Assembly (NCBI GenBank): GCA_015259035.1 | Contig: JABZHC010000002.1 | Location: forward strand, 15,820 to 79,819 | From: Atopobium sp. | GTDB lineage: Bacteria > Actinomycetota > Coriobacteriia > Coriobacteriales > Atopobiaceae | Direction of reading: 5' to 3' | DNA length: 64,000 bases | In this document: in pieces, positions 23,881 to 33,612 of the stretch | Layout of the letters: every line of letters begins with the position of its first letter | Numbering within the stretch: position 1 is the first letter of the stretch | Position numbers and translations under genes: made by a program | Notes under the pieces: generated by a model | Databases searched by the model: none | What the model was told of the DNA's origin: nothing | Seen by the model: only the letters and a program-made list of their open reading frames with translations

Positions 23881-26025
23881 TTATGGAGTTCTTGTTCCAG
23901 TTCCAGTGCCCGTTCCAGTTCCAGTGCCCGTTCCTGTTCCGGTGCCCGTACCAGTACCAGTACCAGTACCAGGAGTGGCTGGAGTGGTAGGAGTGGTAGG
24001 AGTAGTAGGAGTAGTGGTTGAATCGTCCTCTTCCTCCTCTTCCTCTTCTTCTTCCTCTTCGTCGTTATCTTCCTGTTTTTGTTTGTTATAAGCAGAGCCG
24101 CCAACAAACTTCCAGTAGCTATCAGGCTTGTAAGAGATAGTTTCGGTAGTCTTTGGGAACTCAGCACGAGCAACACCAGAGAGAGCTGCGTTCATGTAGT
24201 ACGCCCAAACATACTGAGCAGTAACAAAGGTAGAGGACTCTCCACCGCCGATGATAACAGGGTCACGACTATCTGGATATCCGCACCAAGCTACTGTTGC
24301 AAGTTGTGGAGTATAAGCGCAGAACCAAAGGTCTTCAGAGTTATCGGAAGTACCCGTCTTACCAGCAACTGGTTGGTTGAAGGTCTTCAGGTTGTAAGCA
24401 TAGCGACCAGTACCAGAGGTAAGAACGCCGCTCAGAACATCGGTAGCAGCTGCAGCAACAGCTGGGCTAATTGCCTGAACTGGGTTGTCCTTGTGCTCGT
24501 AGATAACGTTTCCGTTACGGTCTTCGATGCGTGTAATTGCTACAGCATCACGACGAACACCGCCTGCAGCAAGCGTTGCAAATGCTGTGCACTGCTCAAT
24601 AGGGGTTACGCCCTGAGAACCAAGAGTGGTAGACAGGTATGGCTGTAGCTGAGTGCGAATACCCATGGCATAGCACGTCTGAAGGATCTTATCGATACCA
24701 ATAGCTTCAGCAACCTGTGCGTAAACAGTGTTGGACGAGTAAACCGTACCTTGACGCAGGGTAATTGCACCGTAGCTGTAGTTGCCAGCGTTTTTAACCA
24801 ACCAGGTTGGCGTAATTTGCATAGGGGAGTTGCCGTTAAGAACAATCTCTGGGTTCATACCCTCAGAAAGGGCTGCTACCAGCGTATACATCTTAAAACT
24901 GGAGCCCATCTGACGGTTACTACTGGTTGCAATGTTGTACTGACTCTTTGAGTAATCCTGTCCACCAACCATTGCTTTAATGTAGCCAGTTTGAGGATCA
25001 ATGGAAACCAAAGCAGCGCCCAGGCGAGGGTTGCCAAGCTCAGCAATACGCCTTCTAGCAGCCTCATCAGCATCTTTCTGGAGGTCAGGATCAAGTGTAG
25101 TATAAACACGCAATCCACCCTGGAGAATAGTATCGCTATCAAAGTCTTCCTGAAGCAGGCTACGAATGTAGTCAGTCCAGTAAGGGAACTGGCCAATGTT
25201 GTCGGTCAAAGTACCAGGGTTAAGTACTAAGTCCTCAGCAACAGCTTCATCGTACTGCTCCTGTGTAATATCGCCCGCGCGAAGCATACGCTCAAGAACG
25301 GTATTACGCCTTTCTCTTGCTGCCTCTGGATTAACAGTTGGGTCATAGGCAGAAGGAGCATTTGGAAGGCCAGCAAGCGTTGCAGCCTCAGCAAGAGTCA
25401 AATCACTTGCATGCTTGTTAAAGTAGATAATACTTGCAGCCTCAATACCGTAGGCACCATTACCGTAGTAAATGGTGTTGAGGTACATATTAAGAATCTG
25501 GTCTTTAGTAAACTTCTTCTCCATCTGAATAGAGATGTAAGCCTCGCGGACCTTACGCTTCAAAGAACGCTCAAACTGCTCGTTGGAAAGAACAGTGTTA
25601 CGAACAAGCTGCTGTGTAATAGTGGAAGCACCTTCGCCGCCACCAAACAAAGAGCCAACAGATGCGCGGACAATACCCCAGGGGTCAATACCGCTGTGGG
25701 AATAGAAGCGCTTATCCTCAGTATCAATGGTGCCCTGAATAACATAAGGAGAAATCTGATCCAGGGTAACGGAACGGCGTTGCTGCAGATAGAAGTCAGC
25801 AATGTCGTTACCCTTGGAGTCATAAACGCGGGTAGGCTCTGCTACCAGGTAGGCATCAGCAGAGTTGTAATCTGGCAGGTCCTCGAGCCATGAAGAAACA
25901 GCTGCACCCAAAGAAAGTGCAAGTGCAAGCGCGAGAAGAGCCATAAAGCCAAAGAATCCAGCAACGCCAAAACCTACGGCATGTGTATTTGCGTGTTTCC
26001 GTGCACGACGGGTTCTAATACCCAT
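23881..26025 (-). CDS. Class A penicillin-binding protein (transglycosylase/transpeptidase) with repetitive C-terminal tail
   Basis: A 714-residue bifunctional PBP. An N-terminal basic stretch and membrane helix are followed by a GT51 transglycosylase (TEDKRFYSHSG, STITQQLVRNT) and a transpeptidase with SSFK (Ser 375), SSNTVYAQ and KTGTSDNSED. It polymerises and crosslinks peptidoglycan outside the cell. The C-terminal tail is unusual: an acidic run of Asp/Glu, then TTP repeats, then 13 Gly-Thr dipeptides encoded by hexanucleotide repeats (23894-23971). The start follows AAGGAGG. The tail presumably lies in the wall and may vary in length. Confidence 0.93.
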   Translation of the reverse strand: MGIRTRRARKHANTHAVGFGVAGFFGFMALLALALALSLGAAVSSWLEDLPDYNSADAYLVAEPTRVYDSKGNDIADFYLQQRRSVTLDQISPYVIQGTIDTEDKRFYSHSGIDPWGIVRASVGSLFGGGEGASTITQQLVRNTVLSNEQFERSLKRKVREAYISIQMEKKFTKDQILNMYLNTIYYGNGAYGIEAASIIYFNKHASDLTLAEAATLAGLPNAPSAYDPTVNPEAARERRNTVLERMLRAGDITQEQYDEAVAEDLVLNPGTLTDNIGQFPYWTDYIRSLLQEDFDSDTILQGGLRVYTTLDPDLQKDADEAARRRIAELGNPRLGAALVSIDPQTGYIKAMVGGQDYSKSQYNIATSSNRQMGSSFKMYTLVAALSEGMNPEIVLNGNSPMQITPTWLVKNAGNYSYGAITLRQGTVYSSNTVYAQVAEAIGIDKILQTCYAMGIRTQLQPYLSTTLGSQGVTPIEQCTAFATLAAGGVRRDAVAITRIEDRNGNVIYEHKDNPVQAISPAVAAAATDVLSGVLTSGTGRYAYNLKTFNQPVAGKTGTSDNSEDLWFCAYTPQLATVAWCGYPDSRDPVIIGGGESSTFVTAQYVWAYYMNAALSGVARAEFPKTTETISYKPDSYWKFVGGSAYNKQKQEDNDEEEEEEEEEEEDDSTTTPTTPTTPTTPATPGTGTGTGTGTGTGTGTGTGTGTGTGTRTP
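23894..23971. repeat. Hexanucleotide repeat encoding (Gly-Thr)13 in the PBP tail
   Basis: Thirteen consecutive 6-bp units of the forms GTTCCA, GTGCCC and GTACCA (plus strand), some grouped in a higher-order 18-bp pattern. The last four units are identical, a sign of recent expansion. Further 9-bp repeats coding for PTT follow at about 23975-24015. Confidence 0.9.
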
Positions 26026-26186
26026 TGAGCCTCCTTGTCATAGCTCTCACTATTATAGTCTGATATTTATGTTTCAGTGAATAAAGAGTTACAACTCTGT
26101 TGTATTCTGATAGATAACATTTTTGATTGATACTATTTGTAGCAGTAACTATATGGTTTAACAGGCTTGCGTTGAGAGGATACAGA

Positions 26187-27398
26187 GTGCTTTCAGTAGA
26201 AGAACAGCTCCGTGTTATTACTTCAGGAACTATGCAGATTGTTCCTTTGGATGGTCTAAAAGAAAAACTCAAGAAGGGCACTCCTCTTAATATCAAGCTT
26301 GGCGTCGATCCAACAAGTCCTGATTTGCATCTGGGACACGCGGTTCCTCTACGCAAGATGCGCCAGTTCCAGGACCTTGGCCATAATGTCACGCTAATCA
26401 TTGGTAGTGGTACCGCACTGATTGGTGACCCTTCTGGGCGTGACTCTACCCGTCCTCCGCTCACTGCAGAGCAAGTAGATGCCAACGCAGAGACCTATGT
26501 TAACCAGGCAATGAAGATTTTAGATCCAGAGAGAACTACCGTTGTTCATAACGGTGACTGGATTAAGCCTATGAACCTTGAGACAATGCTTGGCCTTATG
26601 AGCAAGTTCACCATTGCTCGTATTCTTGAGCGAGAAGACTTCTCTAATCGCTACCGTAATCAGCAGCCCATTGCGCTCCATGAGTTCATTTACCCTGTTC
26701 TTCAGGCATATGATTCTGTTGTTATCAAGGCAGACGTAGAGATGGGCGGAAACGACCAGATCTTCAACTTGCTTGCCGGCCGTGATCTTATGCGTGATAT
26801 GGACATGGAGCCGCAGATTGCGCTTACCATGCCTCTTCTTGTGGGTACTGATGGCACCAAGAAGATGAGTAAGTCTTATGGCAACTACATTGGACTGACT
26901 GATGAGCCAAATGATATGTTTGGCAAGGTTATGTCTATCACCGATGAGATTATTCCAATGTACTACCGCCTTTGCTCTACGCTCTCTATTGATGAGCTTG
27001 ATGCTATCGATAAGAGCTTTGAGGACGGTACCGCCGATCCTTACCAGCTCAAGCGTGCTCTTGGTAGAAATATCGTTGATCTTTATCACGGTGAGGGAGA
27101 AGGTCTTAAGGCTCAGGCGGCCTTTGATGCTCAGTTTAAGAACAATGAGGTTCCTGACGATGTCAAAGAGTTTGCAATTTCCCTCGAAGCGGATGAAGAT
27201 GGTCTCATCTACCTACCAAAGGTTTTGGTTGAAGTAGAGATTGCTTCAAGTAACGGTGAGGCTCGTCGTCTCATTGATGGTGGTGGCATTAAGATTAACC
27301 AGCAGCCTCATCCAGCAAAGACCTATAAGGTTGAACCAGCAGTTCTTGAGAAAGCCCTTCTTCAGGCAGGTAAAAAGCGCTGGGCTCAGCTCGTCTAA
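26187..27398 (+). CDS. tyrS: Tyrosyl-tRNA synthetase
   Basis: A 403-residue class I synthetase. KLGVDPTSPDLHLGHAVPL contains the HIGH-type motif (HLGH near residue 48), KKMSKSYGN the KMSKS loop near residue 226, and the C-terminus carries an S4-like RNA-binding domain (ARRLIDGGGIKIN). GTG 26187 follows GAGAGGATACAGA and gives the standard N-terminus; upstream codons are rejected. The short leader has no T-box features. Confidence 0.96.
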   Translation: MLSVEEQLRVITSGTMQIVPLDGLKEKLKKGTPLNIKLGVDPTSPDLHLGHAVPLRKMRQFQDLGHNVTLIIGSGTALIGDPSGRDSTRPPLTAEQVDANAETYVNQAMKILDPERTTVVHNGDWIKPMNLETMLGLMSKFTIARILEREDFSNRYRNQQPIALHEFIYPVLQAYDSVVIKADVEMGGNDQIFNLLAGRDLMRDMDMEPQIALTMPLLVGTDGTKKMSKSYGNYIGLTDEPNDMFGKVMSITDEIIPMYYRLCSTLSIDELDAIDKSFEDGTADPYQLKRALGRNIVDLYHGEGEGLKAQAAFDAQFKNNEVPDDVKEFAISLEADEDGLIYLPKVLVEVEIASSNGEARRLIDGGGIKINQQPHPAKTYKVEPAVLEKALLQAGKKRWAQLV

Positions 27399-27431
27399 TT
27401 GGTAATGGCCACTAAATAAGGAAACTTACAT

Positions 27432-29609
27432 ATGTGGAGACAGTTTGCTTTAGCCGTAGCAGTTGTACTGGTTCTTTGTTATGTACCGGGATATCTTTTT
27501 TCTCGTGCTCTTGGCACTAAACGAATGACATCCCTTGTGGTAGCTCCGCTTATTTCGGTCTGCCTTATTGGCTTTTCTGGAATTGCCATCTACCCTCTGG
27601 GTCTAAAAGGTGTAACGCCGCTTTTGGGAGGCGTTGGTCTTTTTATTCTGATTGCTGCTGGGCTTGCGTATCTTATTCAGAAAATCAGACCCATCCAGGA
27701 AAATCAATCTCATGCAAACCTTGGCGAGAAGGACTCTCTAAACGGAGTCTTTCTCTTAGTAACTGCTGGTATCTCTACTGCAATATTCTTTGTTATTTTC
27801 CACAAGGCAATTAGAAACCCCTCATGGTTCTTGCAGTCCGCTGATAATTATGCGCATCTTGCATACATTACAAGAAGTGTTCAATCGGGCATTTATTCCA
27901 TGCTGCATGCTGCCTTTTATACAGGAGCAAGGCCAGAGTTTCAGACTCCCTTCTTTGATGAAGGCTTCTATCCAAATGCGCTTCATTCGGTAGCTGCTGT
28001 TGCTACGACCATAACCGGTCTTAATGAAGTACTGACAGAAAACGTTGTGTGGTTTGTCTCTGTGGCAGTTATATATCCAGTTGGTATTTGCGCACTGCTT
28101 CAAACAATAGGAAAGAAAAACCTCGTTGCCAGCGTTCTAACCTCATTTGTAGTTTTTGCACAGCTGGCATTTCCTCTTCGAATGGTCACTGTTCATGCAG
28201 TATTTCCAAACGTAATGGGATTCTGCGCTGTTCCTAGTGCTGTTGTACTTTTCATCTTGATGCTCAATGGTGCTGTTTCGGACAAAAATGATTCTGCTGC
28301 TGAACAGCTAAAGTCGGCTTCGTTTGTAAATCCAAGGCTCGTGCTTTTGTGTGTGATGGGTATTCTCGCCCTTGCTATGATGCATCCAAGCGCAGATTTC
28401 TTCTGGGCTATCTGTGTTTTACCTTATGTGCTTTGCAGTTTTTTGCCACGACTTACTAACTTCCTTCAAGACAAATTCACGCTTTCAAAAACAAAAGGTA
28501 TTGCGCTTTTAGCGGTTATGGAAGTTGTAACAGCTGGCCTTGCGGTTGGCATTTGGGTTTTCCTGCTTAATACAAGCTTCTTGGCTCCTACGGTCAATTT
28601 TGTGTGGGAGATTTATGTCAAACCGCTTGCAGCAGCTCAAACCGTATTGAACTTTGGCTTGCTCATGAACATGCCACAAATTCTCTTTGCGGTTGCGTTC
28701 TGGATTGGATTTGTTAGCTGCATTTTGAACAAGAATTATCGCTGGCTCACTCTGGCGTTTCTCATGACTGCCGTCATTTATGTGGCTAGTCTTTCTGATG
28801 TGCTTCCTATTAAGAGGTTTTTCTCGGGATTTTGGTATACCGATCCAGAAAGAACTGCCGCGATGGTAGCAATAGCAGCAGTCCCTGTTGCAATTATTGG
28901 CATGGAAACCGCCATTACGCTTTTGTTTGATCTGATTAAACACGGAATTAAGACAGTTAAAGAAGGCAACAAAGGCGAGAAAATCAACTCAGAGAATTCT
29001 GCTTGCACCATTTCTGCAAATGGAGATCAATCATCCTGTAAGCCCTGCATGTTTATTAAAAACTCCGGCATTCTCATGTGCATTATTGCTGTGTTGTGGG
29101 GTTGTGCGCTCCTAAGTCCTTGGGATTTAGCAAGCCTGCCCAGAAGAGAACGCAGTGAGCTTCGTTATGGCATCATTTGGCTTAATGAGGTCTTTGAGCC
29201 TCGTGAGCATACAACTTATAAGGCAAGTGAGGATGAGTTTGTAAAAAAAGCTCTCCAGATTGTTGGTAATGACCTGGTAGTTAATAATCCTTACGATGGC
29301 TCGCTTGTTCTGAACTCACTTTATGGCATGAACATTTTCTACCGGGCAAAGGTAGAATCGGAAGAATTGCCACAAAGTGTAATTATTCGTACAAAGCTTA
29401 ATGAGGTAGCTACTAATCCAGAGGTTCAGCAGGCGGTCCGAGAAACTGGAGCAAGATATGTCCTGTTGCTCGACTTGGAAAATCCAGCTTTGTTAGGAGA
29501 TCAAAGCTATTTCTTCTCAGGCCTACAAATCACCGATAAAGATCCTGGATTTGAGGTTGTTCTTCGAGAAGGTCCTTACAGACTATATAGAATTACGGCC
29601 GTTGAGTAG
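27432..29609 (+). CDS. Large polytopic membrane protein (DUF6541-like)
   Basis: A 725-residue protein with about 12-14 predicted membrane helices, and a soluble C-terminal domain of about 170 residues on the outside. The first extracytoplasmic loop contains SADNYAHLAYI and FYPNALHSVAA, typical of the actinobacterial DUF6541 family, which resembles GT-C glycosyltransferases. It lies directly upstream of the dTDP-rhamnose genes, which suggests glycosyl transfer from a lipid-linked donor during surface polysaccharide synthesis. Family assignment is from motif memory. Confidence 0.65.
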   Translation: MWRQFALAVAVVLVLCYVPGYLFSRALGTKRMTSLVVAPLISVCLIGFSGIAIYPLGLKGVTPLLGGVGLFILIAAGLAYLIQKIRPIQENQSHANLGEKDSLNGVFLLVTAGISTAIFFVIFHKAIRNPSWFLQSADNYAHLAYITRSVQSGIYSMLHAAFYTGARPEFQTPFFDEGFYPNALHSVAAVATTITGLNEVLTENVVWFVSVAVIYPVGICALLQTIGKKNLVASVLTSFVVFAQLAFPLRMVTVHAVFPNVMGFCAVPSAVVLFILMLNGAVSDKNDSAAEQLKSASFVNPRLVLLCVMGILALAMMHPSADFFWAICVLPYVLCSFLPRLTNFLQDKFTLSKTKGIALLAVMEVVTAGLAVGIWVFLLNTSFLAPTVNFVWEIYVKPLAAAQTVLNFGLLMNMPQILFAVAFWIGFVSCILNKNYRWLTLAFLMTAVIYVASLSDVLPIKRFFSGFWYTDPERTAAMVAIAAVPVAIIGMETAITLLFDLIKHGIKTVKEGNKGEKINSENSACTISANGDQSSCKPCMFIKNSGILMCIIAVLWGCALLSPWDLASLPRRERSELRYGIIWLNEVFEPREHTTYKASEDEFVKKALQIVGNDLVVNNPYDGSLVLNSLYGMNIFYRAKVESEELPQSVIIRTKLNEVATNPEVQQAVRETGARYVLLLDLENPALLGDQSYFFSGLQITDKDPGFEVVLREGPYRLYRITAVE

Positions 29610-29684
29610 GACTTTGGTAAGCTTACGTATGAGCGTTATTCTAAGTACCATTGCGCGAGAAACTCGATTGATGAGGAGTAGATT

Positions 29685-30587
29685 GTGAAAGGCATTATTC
29701 TTGCAGGAGGTAGCGGTACCAGGCTTTATCCTCTGACAACCGTTACATCTAAACAACTCCTGCCTGTTTATGACAAGCCAATGATTTACTATCCTCTGTC
29801 TACGCTTATGCTGGCGGGGATTAGAGACATTCTTGTTATCTCTACTCCTCGTGACCTTCCAAATTTTGAAAAGCTTTTGGGTGACGGATCTGATTTTGGC
29901 ATCTCTATCAGCTATGCTGAACAGCCTTCTCCTGATGGATTGGCTCAGGCTTTTGTTATTGGTAAAGAGTTTATTGGTGATGACGCTGCAGCTCTGATTC
30001 TTGGAGACAATATCTTCTTTGGAAACGGCCTTTCAGGTCTTGTCAGAAAGGCTGCTCAGCAGGCTCAGACTGCTGGTCGCGCTACCGTTTTTGGTTACCA
30101 CGTGGATGATCCAGAGCGTTTTGGTGTTGTTGAGTTTGATAAGAATTACAACGCCATTTCAATTGAAGAGAAGCCAATCCATCCAAAGTCTAACTATGCC
30201 GTAACTGGTCTCTATTTCTATGATCAGCGTGTTACTGAGCTGGTAAAGCAAGTTCAGCCAAGTGCTCGTGGTGAGTACGAGATTACTGATCTTAACCGTC
30301 TGTATCTTGAGGATGGCACGCTTGATGTTGTCACACTTGGCCGCGGTTTTGCATGGCTTGATACGGGAACTATGGAGTCTCTCTTTGAGGCATCAACCTT
30401 TGTCCGTACCGTTGAAACAGCTCAGGGTCTGCCGGTAAGCGTTCCAGAAGAGATTGCTTTTGAGAATGGCTGGATTGATAGCTCAAAACTCATTGAATGT
30501 GCAGAACGCTACGGTAAATCTACGTATGGCGAGCACCTCAAGAGCGTTGCAGAAGGACGTATCCTTCCTTCTGGAAAGGGAGAGTAG
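29685..30587 (+). CDS. rfbA: Glucose-1-phosphate thymidylyltransferase
   Basis: A 300-residue RfbA/Rml[14 protein letters not shown] at the N-terminus, [17 protein letters not shown], and the GDNIFFG substrate loop. It makes dTDP-glucose from dTTP and glucose-1-phosphate, the first step to dTDP-L-rhamnose. GTG start with GATGAGGAG upstream. It is followed without a gap by rfbD and rfbB. Confidence 0.96.
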   Translation: MKGIILAGGSGTRLYPLTTVTSKQLLPVYDKPMIYYPLSTLMLAGIRDILVISTPRDLPNFEKLLGDGSDFGISISYAEQPSPDGLAQAFVIGKEFIGDDAAALILGDNIFFGNGLSGLVRKAAQQAQTAGRATVFGYHVDDPERFGVVEFDKNYNAISIEEKPIHPKSNYAVTGLYFYDQRVTELVKQVQPSARGEYEITDLNRLYLEDGTLDVVTLGRGFAWLDTGTMESLFEASTFVRTVETAQGLPVSVPEEIAFENGWIDSSKLIECAERYGKSTYGEHLKSVAEGRILPSGKGE

Positions 30588-30588
30588 T

Positions 30589-31488
30589 ATGCACGTTCTT
30601 ATTACCGGTGCGCATGGCCAGTTAGGCAACGAGCTCAAATGTCTTTTTGAGTCCGGTGTCTCTGAGATTGGCCCAATCCCAGAGGTTTTTGTTGAACTAG
30701 ATGTTGATTATACCGACGCAGATGAGCTTGACATCACTAGCGCTGAGTCAGTTAATACATGGTTTGACCAGCATGAACGCTATGACGTTGTTATTAACTG
30801 TGCTGCCGCAACAAATGTAGATGGTTGCGAGAGCAATTTTGAGATGGCGTTTGCAGTAAATGCGCTTGGCCCTATGAATCTTGCACGAGCTTGCAACTCT
30901 ACACAAACAAAGCTTGTCCAGGTATCCACTGATTATGTCTTTAGCGGTAAGGAAAGCTCTCCTCGTACAGAGGAAGATGCTCCTTATCCTGTTTCTGCGT
31001 ATGGTCGTTCAAAATTAGCGGGAGAAGGACTTGCACTTGCTGCAAATTCACAAACATTTGTGGTTAGAACGGCGTGGCTTTATGGTTATGTTGGCAAGAA
31101 CTTTGTGGCAACCATGCGCACCCTTGGTGCAAAGTATCCAGAGATTAGTGTTGTTGATGATCAAGTAGGTAATCCTACCAGCGCAAATGATTTGGCACAC
31201 ACAATCTTGTGCATTGCGGCTACTGAGAACTATGGCATCTATCACGCAACCAATGAGGGAACATGCTCATGGGCTGATTTTGCTGAGGCAATTATGGCTG
31301 GCAGCAACCTTGACTGTAAAGTTACCAGGGTAACTTCTGCTCAGTGGAAAGAGATGCACCCAGAAAGCGCTTCTCGCCCCGCATATTCATCTTTGGTAAA
31401 TGGACATCTTGAGAGTACCATTGGAAATTGTATGAGGCCTTGGCAAGAGGCTCTTGCGACATATCTTTCGAAGGTAGAAAGAGGTTAG
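30589..31488 (+). CDS. rfbD: dTDP-4-dehydrorhamnose reductase
   Basis: A 299-residue short-chain dehydrogenase: ITGAHGQLGNEL NADP-binding loop, STDYVFSG, and the catalytic YGRSKLAGE. It carries out the last, NADPH-dependent step of dTDP-L-rhamnose synthesis. The ATG sits one base after the rfbA stop and follows AAAGGGAG; the upstream open frame inside rfbA is not used. Confidence 0.95.
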   Translation: MHVLITGAHGQLGNELKCLFESGVSEIGPIPEVFVELDVDYTDADELDITSAESVNTWFDQHERYDVVINCAAATNVDGCESNFEMAFAVNALGPMNLARACNSTQTKLVQVSTDYVFSGKESSPRTEEDAPYPVSAYGRSKLAGEGLALAANSQTFVVRTAWLYGYVGKNFVATMRTLGAKYPEISVVDDQVGNPTSANDLAHTILCIAATENYGIYHATNEGTCSWADFAEAIMAGSNLDCKVTRVTSAQWKEMHPESASRPAYSSLVNGHLESTIGNCMRPWQEALATYLSKVERG

Positions 31489-31489
31489 T

Positions 31490-32557
31490 GTGAAGACCTA
31501 TTTAGTAACTGGTGGAGCTGGATTTATTGGTTCAAACTTCATCCACTACATGCTTAGAAGAAATCAGGACATTCATATTTTGAACGTGGACGCCCTGACC
31601 TATGCTGGCAACCTTGAGAATCTTTCGGAATATGATCAAGACCCTTGTTACACCTTTGCTCACGTAGACATTAGGGATAAAGAGGCACTCACACAGCTGT
31701 TTGAGACCTATCATCCCGATTACGTTGTTAACTTTGCAGCAGAGAGCCACGTAGATCGCTCTATTGAAGATCCGGGTGCCTTTGCTGACACTAACGTTAT
31801 GGGTACTGTTGCGCTCCTGAGTGTTGCAGAATCTTTCTGGAATGATGGTCAGGGTTCCTACGGAGACCACAGATACCTGCAGGTTTCTACTGATGAGGTC
31901 TATGGCTCATTGCCACTTGATGATTCAGAGGCATTTTTCCGTGAGACCACACCTTTGAGTCCACACAGCCCTTACTCTGCATCCAAGGCTTCTGCTGATA
32001 TGTTTGTAAAAGCCTGGCATGATACGTACGGATTTCCTGCGGTAATCACGCGTTGCTCCAACAACTATGGACCATATCAGTTCCCTGAGAAGCTCATTCC
32101 TCTGATGATTGAGAATTGCCTGGAGCACAAGGCACTTCCAGTTTATGGTGACGGACTGAATGTTCGTGACTGGCTCTACGTTGATGACCACTGCAAGGCA
32201 ATTGCTATGGTCTTAGAGGGTGGCCGACTGGGCGAGGTTTATAACGTTGGCGGTCATAACGAGCGCAATAACCTCTACATTGTTAAGCGCATCATTAGTG
32301 AAGTTGCAAGAATCACTGGTGATACTCAGATTACTGAGGATTTGATTTCTTACGTTACTGATCGTAAGGGTCATGACCGCCGTTACGGTATTGCACCAGA
32401 TAAGATTAAAGAAGAGCTTGGCTGGTATCCAGAGACTCCATTTGAAGAGGGAATTGTTACCACTATTAGCTGGTATCTGGAGAACCGCAAGTGGGTTAAG
32501 AATGTAGTTTCTGGTGACTATCAGGACTACTACAAGAAAATGTACGAAGGTCGATAA
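31490..32557 (+). CDS. rfbB: dTDP-glucose 4,6-dehydratase
   Basis: A 355-residue extended SDR enzyme: TGGAGFIGSNF, STDEVYGSL, and the catalytic YSASKASAD. It converts dTDP-glucose to dTDP-4-keto-6-deoxyglucose. GTG start with AAAGAGG upstream, one base after rfbD. Its stop overlaps the next start (TAATG), coupling rhamnose synthesis to a LicD protein. Confidence 0.97.
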   Translation: MKTYLVTGGAGFIGSNFIHYMLRRNQDIHILNVDALTYAGNLENLSEYDQDPCYTFAHVDIRDKEALTQLFETYHPDYVVNFAAESHVDRSIEDPGAFADTNVMGTVALLSVAESFWNDGQGSYGDHRYLQVSTDEVYGSLPLDDSEAFFRETTPLSPHSPYSASKASADMFVKAWHDTYGFPAVITRCSNNYGPYQFPEKLIPLMIENCLEHKALPVYGDGLNVRDWLYVDDHCKAIAMVLEGGRLGEVYNVGGHNERNNLYIVKRIISEVARITGDTQITEDLISYVTDRKGHDRRYGIAPDKIKEELGWYPETPFEEGIVTTISWYLENRKWVKNVVSGDYQDYYKKMYEGR

Positions 32558-33402
32558 TGCGCACATACGATACAGAGACGCTCAAACATCTTCAGCAAGT
32601 TGAGCTGATGATTTTAAAGGACTTCGTTGATACCTGTGAGGCCAATAACATCCGTTATTTTGGCTTTGGAGGCACTGCCATTGGCGCTCTTCGTCACAAG
32701 GGATTTATTCCTTGGGATGATGATATCGATGTCTGCCTTCCTGCAGAAGACTTCAACAAGCTTCTGGACATTTATGACAAAGAGTGGTCAGAAAAGTATT
32801 CAATCATGAATACCGAGAGGGACATCAACTATCCATTCCCAACCACTCGCATTATGCTTAAAGGTACGCAGTTCTGCGAAGAGGCGCTTGCTCCACTTCC
32901 ACTTGATCTTGGTATTTTCCTGGATGTCTACTGCTTTGATAACGTTTCAGATGACGAGAAAGAATACCAGAAGCAGGCATTTGACGCGTGGTTCTGGTCA
33001 CATATGCGCATTTTAGTTGACGTCCCTCGTCCTGTTATTTTGGCCGACGGCATCAAGGGAAAGCTCTTAAAAGCAGCGGTTACTATGGGTAGAGGAGTTT
33101 GCAAACTGCTGCACCTCTCTACTCAGAAAATGTATGAGCGTGAGCAGGAAGCCCGCAACCGCTTTGCTCACGTTAAGACAAAAAGAATTGCTTACCTGCA
33201 CGATACGGATAGGTTTGTAAATACCTATCCAGTTGATGAGGTTTTTCCTGTCGATAAGCTTGATTTTGATGGAATTCAAGTAGCGTTCCCTAATCAAAAT
33301 GATAAATTCCTTAGGATGCTTTACGGTGATTACATGCAAATGCCACCAGTTGAGAAGCGTAAAAACCACTATCCAGCGCGTTTGGATTTTGGTCCTTACT
33401 AG
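32557..33402 (+). CDS. licD: LicD-family phosphotransferase
   Basis: A 281-residue LicD protein with the signature GGTAIGALRHKGFIPWDDDID and a C-terminal GDYMQMPPVEKRKNH. LicD enzymes transfer phosphocholine (or related phosphoalcohols) from the CDP-activated form to a glycan. Coupled to rfbB by TAATG. With licCA and licB downstream it forms a phosphocholine pathway. It ends at a terminator, so licCA has its own promoter. Confidence 0.92.
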   Translation: MRTYDTETLKHLQQVELMILKDFVDTCEANNIRYFGFGGTAIGALRHKGFIPWDDDIDVCLPAEDFNKLLDIYDKEWSEKYSIMNTERDINYPFPTTRIMLKGTQFCEEALAPLPLDLGIFLDVYCFDNVSDDEKEYQKQAFDAWFWSHMRILVDVPRPVILADGIKGKLLKAAVTMGRGVCKLLHLSTQKMYEREQEARNRFAHVKTKRIAYLHDTDRFVNTYPVDEVFPVDKLDFDGIQVAFPNQNDKFLRMLYGDYMQMPPVEKRKNHYPARLDFGPY

Positions 33403-33436
33403 GGTCTTCTCGCCTGTAAGCAATACATAAAAGGTA

Positions 33437-33462
33437 AAACGGCATCTCAGGTGCCGTTTTTT
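33437..33462 (+). terminator. Terminator of the rfbADB-licD operon
   Basis: A 9-bp stem AAAACGGCA / TGCCGTTTT with a 7-base loop, followed by Ts. Confidence 0.88.
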
Positions 33463-33499
33463 GTTAGATTGGCAGTCTTTGACAATCCTCTGAAGTTAT

Positions 33500-33540
33500 T
33501 ATGTTCAAAATGTGTTCATACTTGTATAAATTTGAACATA
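33500..33540 (+). promoter_or_regulatory. Promoter/operator region of licCA-licB
   Basis: A perfect 10-bp inverted repeat, TATGTTCAAA (33500) and TTTGAACATA (33531), plus a third half-site TGTTCATA between them. A -10-like TATAAA at 33525-33530 lies inside. Binding of a dimeric repressor here would block the promoter; the winged-helix domain of the licCA product is a candidate regulator. Confidence 0.5.
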
Positions 33541-33548
33541 GGAGTATT

Positions 33549-33590
33549 ATGACTGAAGTAAATTGGTATGGAAGTTTATTTCGCAGTTAA
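33549..33590 (+). CDS. Possible 13-residue leader peptide before licCA
   Basis: GGAG five bases upstream of an ATG opens a 13-codon frame (MTEVNWYGSLFRS, then TAA) between the operator and the licCA start at 33613. The good ribosome-binding site and position suggest translation. It could regulate licCA by coupling or attenuation, or be a chance ORF. Confidence 0.35.
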   Translation: MTEVNWYGSLFRS

Positions 33591-33612
33591 TTGGTCTTCA
33601 TTTGGAGGAACC

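Noticed and set aside
23894..24015. Short tandem repeats considered as a CRISPR array
   Set aside because: Units are 6 and 9 bp, contiguous and coding; no spacers and no cas genes nearby.
26026..26186. T-box leader before tyrS
   Set aside because: Region too short and lacks the T-box sequence and antiterminator structure.
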